Position numbers and translations under genes: made by a program. Under the pieces are notes generated by a model, which made no database searches, was not told the origin of the DNA, and worked only from the letters and a program-made list of their open reading frames with translations. A stretch of DNA of 64,000 bases from JARRJS01 sp037388885 (GTDB lineage: Bacteria > Gemmatimonadota > Gemmatimonadetes > Longimicrobiales > RSA9), in contig JARRJS010000007.1 of NCBI GenBank assembly GCA_037388885.1, forward strand, positions 1 through 64,000, read 5' to 3'. Of the stretch, positions 26,462-35,552 are shown piece by piece; the stretch's first letter is position 1; each line of letters opens with the position of its first letter.

Positions 26462-29400
26462 ATGGCTCGCCTGAACGTCGTCCTTTCCCATCGACCGGCT
26501 GCGCTGCTGGATGCGGCGGCGGACGCGTTCCTGTCCCCGCCGCCCCCTGATCCAGGGCGGCCGTTCCTGTCTCCGCCCTACCTGCTGGTCCTTCGCGAGA
26601 GCGCCCTGCGGGACGACCTGTTCGCCCGCGCCGCGGAGCTGGGCGTGCGTGGCTGGTTCGACCCACCGTTGTGCGTGTTCCGGCAGCTGCCGGACTGGCT
26701 TGGCGCGACGGAGCGTGTGCCGTGCGGCGACTATGAACGGTTGGTGCTGGCAGGCCAGTGCATGCGTCGGGCGGCCGGTGATGTTTTCGGCCGCGTAGAC
26801 CGGCCCGACGCCTTCATGGACGCCGTGGACCGGCTGTTCGGCGAGCTGGCGGCCGAAGGCGTGACCGCGGATGCTCTGGCTCGGGCGATGGCGGCGCGCA
26901 CCGACCGGGACGGCTTCGAGCGCAGGCGTGACGACGAGCTGGCGGCCGCGTACCGGCTGTACCTGGAGACGCTGGCGGCGTCCGGCAAGCGCGACGGGCG
27001 GGACTGGCTGGTGGACGCGGCCGAGGCGGCGGCGGATGCCGGCCGGCTGGCGGCTCGCCTCGGCGGGCGCCGGGAGATCCGACTGCTGGGGCTCCAGGAC
27101 CTGAAGGGCGGCTGGCCGATCCTGCTGCGCACGCTGGCGACATCCGATGCGTTGGACCGGGTGGCCGTGTACACATCCGTGCCGCTGGAGCTGCCGGGCA
27201 TCGACGTGCAGGCGGAATGGCTGGACGACGGCCACCGGCTGGCCGCGCGCCTCTTCACCAGCGGCGACGCGGCCGCGCAGGACGCGGCACGCCCGGCCGG
27301 TGAACAACCCGGCGAACCCGGCGACGCCGCGACTCTGGCGTCCGGGTCGCCCGACGACCGTGTCGCGGGCCTGCCGCTGTTCGATACGACAGAAGTCGTC
27401 CGCAGCCGTTCCGAGGATGACCCGCCTGGACGGGCGCCGCGTGTGCGCATCATCTCGGCACCGGACACGGAGCGGGAGGTGGAGGAGGTGGCTTGCCGGG
27501 TCCGCACGCTCATCGATGGTGGCGTGCCTGCGCAACGGATCGCCGTCGTGGCGCGACACAACCGGCCGTTCATCGACCTGGCCATCGACGCGCTGGCGCG
27601 GGTCGGCGTGCCCGCCACCGCGCGCCGCCGGCTGGCGCTGGCGGAGATCCCCGTGGTGCGATCCATCCTGACGCTGTTCCGTGTGGCGGCGGAAGGGTGG
27701 ACGCGGTACGGACTGGTGGAGCTGGCGGAGCAGCCGTACCTGGGCGTGCGCCTGAACGTGCGTGTGCTCAACCACATCGGCTACCGGCGGCGCATCGAGG
27801 GATTGCCGGCGTGGGACGCCGCCATCGAGGCGCTGTACCAGGAAGCGGTGGAGTGGGAGCGCCGACTGGCGGAATCGGCGGACGACGAGGAGGACACGGC
27901 GATGGAGCGTCGCAGCGCGCCGCCCGCCGCCGAGCAGGTGGCCGCGGCCCTGGACGATTTCCGGGATTTCGCGATGCTGGCGGGCGTGCTCGACGGCGAC
28001 CGTCGGCTGGATGCGTGGCTGGACTGGCTGGCGTCGTTCGTGGAAGACGACCCGTGGAGCGTGGAGCGGCGCGTGTACGACGTGCCTGCGGATCGTCTGG
28101 ACGCGGTGGCGGCGGACGCGGCCGCCTGGATGGGCGTGCGCGAAATCGTGAGGCAGTGGCGCGAGGCGGTGAAGGCGTGGGGTGGTGGTGAGGAGCGGCT
28201 GGCAACGGCCGCGTTCGAGGCGCGGCTGCGCGAGATGCTGTCGGGGGACGCGGCGCTGTGGACGCGGACACAGCGCGGTGTGCAGGTGCTGGAAGCGTTG
28301 GCGGCACTGCAGCGGTCGTTCGACGACGTGTTCGTCGTGGGCCTCGAGGGCGGCCGGTTTCCGTCCGTCGCGCCTCGCTCGCCCATCCTGGACGAACGGG
28401 ACCGGGAAGCACTGGTGGCGGGCGGCCTGCCGATGGAGCTGCGCGAGGTGTGGGAAGCCCGGGAACGCGAGGCGTTCAGGAGCCTCGTGGCCGGCGCCCG
28501 GACCAGCCTGACGCTGAGCCACGCCCGCCTGGACGAGCGCGGCGGCGAAGTGGTCGCCTCCACGTTCATCGACGAGGTGCAGGCCGCCACCGGCGTGGAA
28601 CCGGAAGAGATCGGCGCCTGGCGTGTGCTGACGCCCCACGTGCCCGTCGTTTCGGAAGGCGCCGTGGACGCCGCGTTGCACGGCGCACGCATCGAGCGCC
28701 TGCGGCAGACAGGGGCGTCGTCGGCGTACAACGGCCTGATCGAGGACGCGGAGCTGCAGGCCTGGCTGGCCGTGGAGCTGGGCGAAGGCCGCATCTGGAG
28801 CCCCACCCAGCTGGAGTCGTACGCCAAGTGCCCGTGGGCCTATTTCTCCGGCCGGCTGCTGCGGCTGGACAAGAAGGAGGACCCCGACGCCGACATCGAT
28901 CCGCGCGTGCGCGGCACGGTTCTGCATGATGCGCTGCGCCGGTTCTACCAGGCGGCGGTCGAGCGGGCCGGCGGCCCGGTGCTGCTGCGGGACATCGACC
29001 TGGCCTGGGCCCGGCCCGCCGCCGTGAAGGCGCTGGACGCGGCGCTGGACCAGGCTGGTCAGGTCTGGTTGGGGCACCCGGCCCTGCGTGGTGCCCGCCG
29101 GCAGGAGCTCCAGAAGCTGCTCCTCGATTACCTCGCCTTCGAGGTGCAGGCAAACGAGGACATGTTCAGCACCAGGAAGCGGAACGCGCCCAGGATCCTG
29201 CGCACCGGCGTCACCGACCATGAGCTGAAGTTCGACGACGTCGTGCTGGAGGTCGCCGGCGTGCGCGTGCGGTTCCGCGGGATCGTGGACCGGGTGGAGC
29301 GCGGCGTGGACGAGCGCGTGGATGCTGCCGGGTTCGTGGCGGCGGTGGACTACAAGAGCAGCAAGGGCTCGGTGCCGGGCGCAGGAGACAGGAAGGCCTG

Positions 29401-29746
29401 GGACGACGACGTCGTGCTCCAGGTCCCGCTCTATGCCTACGCGCTGACACGACTGCAACCGGGAGATCGGGTGGCGCGCGTGGAGTACCGGTCCATTCGC
29501 CAGCCGGCGGTGCTGCACTCGCTCCAGCTCGCGCAGGTGAATCCGAAGACCGAAACGCTGGAGGAGGACGACGACGCGGCCGCCCACATGACGCGCGCAC
29601 TGGACTCCGTGGGCCGGCACGTGCGCACGGCGCGAGGCGGTCAGTTCCCGGCGCGCCCCGCGCCCTCGTGCATGTGCCCGCCGTTCTGCCACGCCTGGGA
29701 CATCTGCCGCGTGGCCGGCGGGCCCCGCACGAAGAGGAACCACTGA
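26462..29746 (+). CDS. addB: AddB-type exonuclease/helicase subunit with iron-staple nuclease
   Basis: 1094 residues from MARLNVVLSHRPA. It is the AddB-like partner of AddA, which processes double-strand ends for RecA. The N-terminal helicase-like half is degenerate, as usual for AddB. The C-terminal RecB-type nuclease shows GTVLHDALRRFYQ, FRGIVDRVERG and the catalytic D963-Y964-K965 in AAVDYKSSKG. Iron-sulfur staple cysteines are C790 (SYAKCPWAYF) and C1072, C1076 and C1082 (CPPFCHAWDIC), with an extra C1070. The stop shares one base with the start of addA (TGATG), so translation is coupled. Confidence 0.85.
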   Translation: MARLNVVLSHRPAALLDAAADAFLSPPPPDPGRPFLSPPYLLVLRESALRDDLFARAAELGVRGWFDPPLCVFRQLPDWLGATERVPCGDYERLVLAGQCMRRAAGDVFGRVDRPDAFMDAVDRLFGELAAEGVTADALARAMAARTDRDGFERRRDDELAAAYRLYLETLAASGKRDGRDWLVDAAEAAADAGRLAARLGGRREIRLLGLQDLKGGWPILLRTLATSDALDRVAVYTSVPLELPGIDVQAEWLDDGHRLAARLFTSGDAAAQDAARPAGEQPGEPGDAATLASGSPDDRVAGLPLFDTTEVVRSRSEDDPPGRAPRVRIISAPDTEREVEEVACRVRTLIDGGVPAQRIAVVARHNRPFIDLAIDALARVGVPATARRRLALAEIPVVRSILTLFRVAAEGWTRYGLVELAEQPYLGVRLNVRVLNHIGYRRRIEGLPAWDAAIEALYQEAVEWERRLAESADDEEDTAMERRSAPPAAEQVAAALDDFRDFAMLAGVLDGDRRLDAWLDWLASFVEDDPWSVERRVYDVPADRLDAVAADAAAWMGVREIVRQWREAVKAWGGGEERLATAAFEARLREMLSGDAALWTRTQRGVQVLEALAALQRSFDDVFVVGLEGGRFPSVAPRSPILDERDREALVAGGLPMELREVWEAREREAFRSLVAGARTSLTLSHARLDERGGEVVASTFIDEVQAATGVEPEEIGAWRVLTPHVPVVSEGAVDAALHGARIERLRQTGASSAYNGLIEDAELQAWLAVELGEGRIWSPTQLESYAKCPWAYFSGRLLRLDKKEDPDADIDPRVRGTVLHDALRRFYQAAVERAGGPVLLRDIDLAWARPAAVKALDAALDQAGQVWLGHPALRGARRQELQKLLLDYLAFEVQANEDMFSTRKRNAPRILRTGVTDHELKFDDVVLEVAGVRVRFRGIVDRVERGVDERVDAAGFVAAVDYKSSKGSVPGAGDRKAWDDDVVLQVPLYAYALTRLQPGDRVARVEYRSIRQPAVLHSLQLAQVNPKTETLEEDDDAAAHMTRALDSVGRHVRTARGGQFPARPAPSCMCPPFCHAWDICRVAGGPRTKRNH

Positions 29747-32700
29747 TGGCGACGCCCGAGCCGGCGGTGCGGGAGCCGCGTCCGTCCCAGTGGGCGGCCA
29801 TCCGGGAAGCGGACCGGCACGTATTGGTCGCGGCCGGTGCCGGCACCGGCAAGACGTTCACCGTCGTGGGCCGGATCCTGTACCTGCTAGGGGTGCGATT
29901 GCGCGGCGAGCGCCGCGCCGCGCCGGTGCGCCTGCGTGAGGTGGCAGCCATCACGTTCACCAACCAGGCGGCTGCGGACCTGAAGGAGAAGTTGCGCACC
30001 GAGCTGAGGCGGGTGGGACGCGTGACGGATGCCAACGAGGTCGACCTGGCGCGCATCGGAACGATCCACGCCTTCTGCGGCGACGTGCTGCGTGACTTCG
30101 CGCTGCGCGCCGGCCGAGCGCCGTTCCGGGACGTGCTGGACGAGGGCCAGGCAGCGACGCTGGTGGCCGACGTGGCGAAGGAGACACTACTGGACGCACT
30201 GGAGCGGGAGGCGGTCTCCGGGATGGACGCTCTGTTGGGCGAGCGCCCCGCGAATGAGGTCATGAGCTGGGTCGTCGATCTGCTGAACGACGCCTCGCTG
30301 CTGGATTCTCTGCGTGCCGCCGACCTGGACGCGCGCGAGCGCACCCTGGTCCAGCTGGCGGAACGGGCGGAGGAACGTCTCGGACGTCGCCTGGAGGCGG
30401 CGGGCTCCGTCGATTTCGACCGGATGGTTGCCTGGACCCGCGACCTGGTGCGTGATGAGGTCACCGTGCGCCGCGCGCTCCAGCGCCGCATCCACACGCT
30501 CATCATCGACGAGTTCCAGGATGTCGACCCCATCCAGAAGGAGCTCGCCTACCTACTGGCCGAGCCGACCGGCGACCGTCCTGACACGCCACGCCTCATG
30601 CTGGTGGGCGACCCGAAGCAGAGCATCTACCGGTTCCGGCGCGCCGACGTGACCGTGTGGCGCGAAGTGGAACGGGACTTCGCCGGCAGCGGGCACGGAG
30701 TCGTCGTGCCGCTGGAGGACAACTTCCGCAGCGTGCCGCAGGTGCTGGCCGCCGTGGATGCCACCGTCGGTCGCATGCTGGACACCCCGTTGAACGGCCG
30801 GGAGCTGGCGGACTACGAGGTGCCGTACCGGCCGGTCCAGGCCACGCGGCCGCCGGCGGACGGTCCGGTGGTCGAGGCCATTCTGGTGCCGCCCCGACCG
30901 GCCAACGGGAAGGTGCGGCGCGCGGATGACGTGCGCGCCATCGAGGCCGCCGCCCTCGCCCGCCGCGCCCGCGAGCTCCATGACGAGGGCGTCGGTTGGG
31001 GTGACATGGCACTGCTGCTCCGCACCTGGACCGCCCTGGACACCTACCGCTCCGCGCTGGATCGCGCCGGCGTGCCCGTCTACGCGCTGCGTGGCGAAGG
31101 CTTCCTGGGGACCAGGGAAGTCATGGACCTCATCGTGGCGCTCGAGGCCGTGCGCGATCCTCGCGAGGACCGTGCCCTGTTGGGCTTCCTGCGTGCGCCG
31201 TTCGTCGGCGTGAAGGACGAGACCCTGCTGCGCATCGCCCGGGACGCGCCCCGGCCCTACTGGAACGCTCTCCACCACCTCGCCCGCGGGCGCGACCGCG
31301 ATGACCTCTCCCTCGACGGCATGCAGGAAGTCGAAGCGCAACGGCTGCTCGACGGCGTACGCATGCTGGACCGATTCGCGGAGCTGCGCGACCGTCTGCC
31401 GGCCGGGCAGCTGCTGGACGAGCTCCTGCGCGACAGCGGCTACACGGCGCACCTGGCGCTGCAGGGCGATGACGGAAGGCAGCGGGTGGCCAACGTGCGC
31501 CAGTTCGTCCACATGGTGCGCGGCGCCGCGGACGCCGGCCTGGGCGATTTCCTGCGCGCCATCCAGGAGCGGCGGGCACGCGGCGACCGCGTGGCGGAGG
31601 CACCTCTTTATGGCGAAAAGGACGACGTGCTCACCATCACGTCGGTTCACAGCGCCAAGGGGCTGGAATGGCCGGTCGTGTTCTGGGGCGACCTGATCCG
31701 CGCGCCGCAGAATTCGTATCCCGACCTGCTGAAGGTGCGGGGCGAGATGCGCCTTGGGCGGCCCGACACCAAGCACGACCAGCAGCCGCAGCCGTGGCAG
31801 GACCTCATGGCGCGCATCCACGCGGAGGAGGCCGCGGAGGACCGCCGCCTCTGGTACGTCGCCGCCACGCGGGCCAGGGATCGGCTCATCCTGTCGGGCA
31901 TCCCCATGGGCGACGGCGTGCGCGGTCAACCGCCCGGCACGGTGCTGGGCGACCTCCTGCCGGGCCTGCTGGACGACGACGCTGCCGAAGTGTCGTTCAC
32001 CGGCGCCGACGCCCGGACCTGGCCCCTGACGGTGCACGTGGCCCACGACGAGGCCGCCGCGTTCGATGCCGGCGTGGAAGCCGCGGCCGCCGCCGACGGC
32101 GCTCCCGAGCCCGTGCCCGTCGAGGATCCCGACATCCTGGACCTGCCGCCGGTCCCGGTGCGCGTGCCGGTGGGCCCCGCGCGACACTCGGCGACGGAGT
32201 TCCTGGTCTACAGTCGCTGTCCGCGCCGGCACTGGCTGCGCTACGTAGCCGGCATCCCGGAGCCGGAGCACCGCGGCTCCGAGGCAGCGCTCGTCAGCGC
32301 AGTGCGGCGCGGCCAGATCGTGCACGAGGTGCTGGAACACCTCGACGATGAGGCCCAGCTGCCCGGCCTTCTGGAGGTCGCCATCGGCCGCTGGGACGAA
32401 GGCGCGCCGCCGCCCGACAGCGATCCCGGCCGCCGCTACCGCGCGCACCTGCGGGACGAGATCGAGCGTGTGCTCCAGCACCCGGACTACCGGGAGCTGT
32501 TCGACCGACCCGAGGCCCGCCGGGAGCTGGGCTTCGCGTACGTCCACGCCGACGGCGTAAGCGCCCTGGGCAGCATCGACCTGGCCGCGCCCGGGCCCGA
32601 CGGCCTCCGCATGCTGGACGTGAAGACCACCCAGTGCGATGCCGGCGCCGTGGACGCCAAGGCGAAACAGTACGCACCCCAACGCGATGTGTACGTGACC

Positions 32701-32973
32701 GCCGCTGCCGCCATTGCCGGCCAGCCGGTGGACTGGTTTGCCTTCCAGTTCTCGCGTGCCGCCGCCCACGTTCGTCAGACCCTGGACGAACCCGCCCGCC
32801 GCCTCGCCGCTCAGGCGTTCGAAGCCGCCGCCCGCAACGTCGGCTCCGTTCGCGCGGACCTGACCGAGCATCCCGAGGAGTGCTGGTTCTGCGGCTATCG
32901 CAGGGTGCGGTTGTGTCCGGGGGCAAGGCCTGCGGCGCCGCGGGACGAGGCCGACGCCGCCGCGTCGTCCTGA
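29746..32973 (+). CDS. addA: AddA-type UvrD-family helicase/nuclease
   Basis: 1075 residues. The UvrD motifs are complete: Q-motif PSQWAAIREADRHVLVAAG, Walker A GAGTGKT (31-37), Walker B DEFQD (255-259), GDPKQSIYRFRRAD, LEDNFRSVPQVL, HSAKGLEWPVVFWG and WYVAATRARDRLIL. The C-terminal RecB-type nuclease has QIVHEVLEHL, ALGSIDLAAP and D958-V959-K960. Unusually for AddA, cysteines C825 (SRCPRRHWLRY) and C1046-x2-C1049-x7-C1057 bracket the nuclease like an iron staple. With AddB it should form the end-resection complex. The start ATG overlaps the addB stop. Confidence 0.88.
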   Translation: MATPEPAVREPRPSQWAAIREADRHVLVAAGAGTGKTFTVVGRILYLLGVRLRGERRAAPVRLREVAAITFTNQAAADLKEKLRTELRRVGRVTDANEVDLARIGTIHAFCGDVLRDFALRAGRAPFRDVLDEGQAATLVADVAKETLLDALEREAVSGMDALLGERPANEVMSWVVDLLNDASLLDSLRAADLDARERTLVQLAERAEERLGRRLEAAGSVDFDRMVAWTRDLVRDEVTVRRALQRRIHTLIIDEFQDVDPIQKELAYLLAEPTGDRPDTPRLMLVGDPKQSIYRFRRADVTVWREVERDFAGSGHGVVVPLEDNFRSVPQVLAAVDATVGRMLDTPLNGRELADYEVPYRPVQATRPPADGPVVEAILVPPRPANGKVRRADDVRAIEAAALARRARELHDEGVGWGDMALLLRTWTALDTYRSALDRAGVPVYALRGEGFLGTREVMDLIVALEAVRDPREDRALLGFLRAPFVGVKDETLLRIARDAPRPYWNALHHLARGRDRDDLSLDGMQEVEAQRLLDGVRMLDRFAELRDRLPAGQLLDELLRDSGYTAHLALQGDDGRQRVANVRQFVHMVRGAADAGLGDFLRAIQERRARGDRVAEAPLYGEKDDVLTITSVHSAKGLEWPVVFWGDLIRAPQNSYPDLLKVRGEMRLGRPDTKHDQQPQPWQDLMARIHAEEAAEDRRLWYVAATRARDRLILSGIPMGDGVRGQPPGTVLGDLLPGLLDDDAAEVSFTGADARTWPLTVHVAHDEAAAFDAGVEAAAAADGAPEPVPVEDPDILDLPPVPVRVPVGPARHSATEFLVYSRCPRRHWLRYVAGIPEPEHRGSEAALVSAVRRGQIVHEVLEHLDDEAQLPGLLEVAIGRWDEGAPPPDSDPGRRYRAHLRDEIERVLQHPDYRELFDRPEARRELGFAYVHADGVSALGSIDLAAPGPDGLRMLDVKTTQCDAGAVDAKAKQYAPQRDVYVTAAAAIAGQPVDWFAFQFSRAAAHVRQTLDEPARRLAAQAFEAAARNVGSVRADLTEHPEECWFCGYRRVRLCPGARPAAPRDEADAAASS

Positions 32974-32977
32974 CGCT

Positions 32978-32997
32978 CCGTGGCGCAGCTGCCACGG
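32978..32997. terminator. Hairpin between convergent addA and ung
   Basis: CCGTGGC (32978-32984) pairs perfectly with GCCACGG (32991-32997) over a 6-base loop. It lies 5 bases after the addA stop and before the convergent ung stop. Confidence 0.5.
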
Positions 32998-33004
32998 CGC
33001 CTCC

Positions 33005-33679
33005 CTACCCGATCACGCTCCAGTCCACCGGCTCCCGGTCCGCTTCCTTGAGCGCCGCGTTGGCCCGGGTGAATGGGCGGCTGCCGAAGAACCCACGCCA
33101 GGCCGCGAGTGGGGAAGGGTGCGCCGCCGTGAGCACTGTGTGGCGCGGTTCTTCGACCAACACGCGCTTGGCGTGCGCCTGCTTGCCCCAGAGCAGGAAC
33201 ACGGCACCTTCCGCCGTCATCGACACGGTGCGGATCACCGCGTCGGTGAGCTGCTCCCAGCCGTGCCCCCGATGCGAGCCTGCCTCTCCCGCGCGCACGG
33301 TCAGCACCGTGTTCAACAACAGCACGCCTTCGTGCGCCCACGGCGTCAGGTCCGTCGACGTGGCATGCACACCGGTGTCCGCCGTCAGTTTCCGGAAGAT
33401 GTTGCGGAGCGACGGCGGCGGTTCGACGCCCGCCGGCACCGAGAAGCACAGGCCGTGTGCCTGGCCGGCGTTCGGGTAGGGGTCCTGCCCCAGGATCACC
33501 ACGCGCGCCGCGTCGGGGGGCGTGAGCTCCAGGGCGTGGAAGATCAGCGAGCGAGGCGGGTAGACGGTCTGGGTCGCGTACTCCCGGTCCACGAACGCAC
33601 CCAGCGCCTCGAAGTAGGGCCGGGGCTGCTCGTCGCCCAGAGCGGTTCGCCAGGCTTCAGGGAGCGGGGGCAGCGGCAT
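33005..33679 (-). CDS. ung: Uracil-DNA glycosylase, family 1
   Basis: 224 residues, the normal length, from the ATG giving MPLPPLPEAW. The water-activating loop GQDPYP (Asp66) is followed by AHGLCFSV; LLLNTVLTVRAGEAGSH and the minor-groove loop AAHPSPLAAW (His187) are intact, so it should be active. It removes uracil from DNA as the first step of base excision repair. It is convergent with addA, making a repair cluster of three genes, with mutY at the right end of the window. Confidence 0.95.
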   Translation of the reverse strand: MPLPPLPEAWRTALGDEQPRPYFEALGAFVDREYATQTVYPPRSLIFHALELTPPDAARVVILGQDPYPNAGQAHGLCFSVPAGVEPPPSLRNIFRKLTADTGVHATSTDLTPWAHEGVLLLNTVLTVRAGEAGSHRGHGWEQLTDAVIRTVSMTAEGAVFLLWGKQAHAKRVLVEEPRHTVLTAAHPSPLAAWRGFFGSRPFTRANAALKEADREPVDWSVIG

Positions 33680-33757
33680 GAATGCGAAGCTACGCACCGG
33701 CCCGTCCATCCGGCAACCGCCCCTTGACGGGACGGCCGCCGCGGCCACCTTGCCTGC

Positions 33758-35386
33758 ATGCTGCGAAACCTGCTGGCGACGACGCTCGTGCGTTCCGCAC
33801 CTCCGCTCGGGATGGCGTGCGCCCTGGTCGTTGCGTTCGCGTCAACGACCAGGTCGGTGTCTGCCTCCAACCCTGCGCTGGCCCCGCCGCCCGTGCCGCG
33901 AGAGTTCCGCGGCGTGTGGGTCGCCACCGTGGGCAACGTGGACTGGCCGTCGCGCGAGGGCCTGTCCACGAGAGAGCAACAGGCGGAGCTGCTCGCCATC
34001 CTGGACCGGGCCGCGTCGCTCAACCTGAACGCCGTCGTCTTCCAGGTGCGGCCGGCAGCGGACGCCTTCTACGACTCGCCGTACGAGCCGTGGTCCGAGT
34101 ATCTCACCGGCACCATGGGCAGGGCACCGCACCCCTACTGGGACCCGTTGAGGTTCGCCGTGAAGGAAGCCCACGCCCGGGGCCTCGAGCTGCACGCCTG
34201 GTTCAATCCCTTCCGTGCACGCCGCTCAGGCCTGCACCACGACGTCTCGAAGGACCATATCAGCCGAACACACCCGGAGCTGGTGCGGGAGTATGGCGAT
34301 CAGCTGTGGCTGGACCCGGGCGAGCCCGCCGCTCGCGCCCACTCCCTCAGGGTCATTCTGGACGTGGTCCGCCGCTACGACATCGACGGCGTCCACCTCG
34401 ACGACTACTTCTACCCCTATCCCGTCCTGGACGCGACCGGCCATGCCGTGCCGTTCCCCGACAACGCTTCCTGGCGGCGCTACGTGGATGCCGGCGGCAC
34501 CCTCCATCGCCCCGACTGGCGGCGCGCCAACATCGACGGCTTCGTCGAGGCGCTCTACGATTCCGTCAAGGCCGTCAAGCCGTGGGTCAAGCTGGGCATC
34601 GCGCCCATGGGCACGTGGCGGCCGGGGCACCCGGCGGCTACCTACGGCTACGACGCCTATGGCGAGCTGTATGCGGATGCTCGCAAGTGGCTGTGGCACG
34701 GCTGGATGGACTACGTGGCGCCTCAGCTCTACTGGCCCATCGCCCGCAGTGATGTCAGCTTCCCCCTCCTGCTCGACTGGTGGATGCGGCAGAACCTCCA
34801 CGAGCGTCACGTGTGGCCTGGACTCATCCCCAGTCGCGTCGGCAGCGCTGCGCAGGACGAAGGCTGGTCCGCCACCGAGATCCTGCGCGAGATCCATGTC
34901 ACGCGCGGTGCAGGCGCCGGCGGCAACATCCTGTTCAGCATGCGAGCACTCCTGCCCCGTCCAGACTCGCTGGCGCGGCTGCTCCGGGATCGGGCGTACC
35001 AGATGCCGGCACTCGTGCCTGCCTCGCCCTGGCTGGACAGGGCCCCGCCCGCTCCGCCTGCGGTCCTTTACGGTTCCAGAGGCCGTGACTTCTCCCTCCG
35101 CTTCCGGCCGGCGGCCGGCACCAAACCCTGGTTGTGGGTGGTGCAGCTCCACGACGGCCGGGGCTGGACCACGCGGTTCCTGCCCGGCGGCGTCCGCCGG
35201 TTCTCTGTAAGCCCCGGTGCTGACGACGCGCCCGACGCTGTGTTCGTGTTCGTCGTCGACCGCTGTGGCGAAGCGAGCAGGAAAGTCCGTGTCGACATGA
35301 CCGATGAGGAAGGGAGCGGGCTCCAGGAGGCCGGACGCCCTCCCCCGACAGCTCCTCCCCGCCCCATTTCACGCGACCGTTCGTAG
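33758..35386 (+). CDS. Exported GHL10-type (DUF187) glycosidase-like protein
   Basis: 542 residues. The N-terminus (TTLVRSAPPLGMACALVVAF) is a probable signal peptide. The (beta/alpha)8 domain, about 45-400, carries family motifs EFRGVWVATVGNVDWPS, LNAVVFQVRPAADAFYDS, LELHAWFNPFRA, YDIDGVHLDDYFYPYP, YVAPQLYWPIARSD and GGNILFSMRALL. A C-terminal beta-sandwich of about 90 residues (FSLRFRPAAGTKPWLWVVQL) follows. Relatives such as B. subtilis YngK and Salmonella-type DigH enzymes act on denuded cell-wall glycan. Cell-wall glycan is the best guess for the substrate. Confidence 0.82.
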   Translation: MLRNLLATTLVRSAPPLGMACALVVAFASTTRSVSASNPALAPPPVPREFRGVWVATVGNVDWPSREGLSTREQQAELLAILDRAASLNLNAVVFQVRPAADAFYDSPYEPWSEYLTGTMGRAPHPYWDPLRFAVKEAHARGLELHAWFNPFRARRSGLHHDVSKDHISRTHPELVREYGDQLWLDPGEPAARAHSLRVILDVVRRYDIDGVHLDDYFYPYPVLDATGHAVPFPDNASWRRYVDAGGTLHRPDWRRANIDGFVEALYDSVKAVKPWVKLGIAPMGTWRPGHPAATYGYDAYGELYADARKWLWHGWMDYVAPQLYWPIARSDVSFPLLLDWWMRQNLHERHVWPGLIPSRVGSAAQDEGWSATEILREIHVTRGAGAGGNILFSMRALLPRPDSLARLLRDRAYQMPALVPASPWLDRAPPAPPAVLYGSRGRDFSLRFRPAAGTKPWLWVVQLHDGRGWTTRFLPGGVRRFSVSPGADDAPDAVFVFVVDRCGEASRKVRVDMTDEEGSGLQEAGRPPPTAPPRPISRDRS

Positions 35387-35488
35387 GTGGGCCCGTCCCT
35401 GGAAGCCGACGACCCCTACCTGCGGCGCTGGGTCCAGGTGAACGGCCTGGCGGACATCGGCGAGCCCACGCCGCTGCTGGACGCCTGA
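35387..35488 (+). pseudogene. 33-codon fragment, possible gene remnant
   Basis: Directly after the GHL10 stop, a GTG-initiated frame reads LEADDPYLRRWVQVNGLADI and ends GEPTPLLDA. Its composition is protein-like, unlike random high-GC frames, and it may be the tail of a lost gene. I recognise no family. The following bases to 35552 hold only a C-rich low-complexity run. Confidence 0.25.
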
Positions 35489-35552
35489 TATCGCCGATTG
35501 CCCCCACTCTCCCCATCCCCTCCGTCTCCCTGTCAACGAAGGGACCCCGACC

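Noticed and set aside
26345..29743. A 1132-codon open frame on the minus strand
   Set aside because: It is the exact antisense shadow of addB. addB has complete nuclease motifs and codon bias, and the shadow has none.
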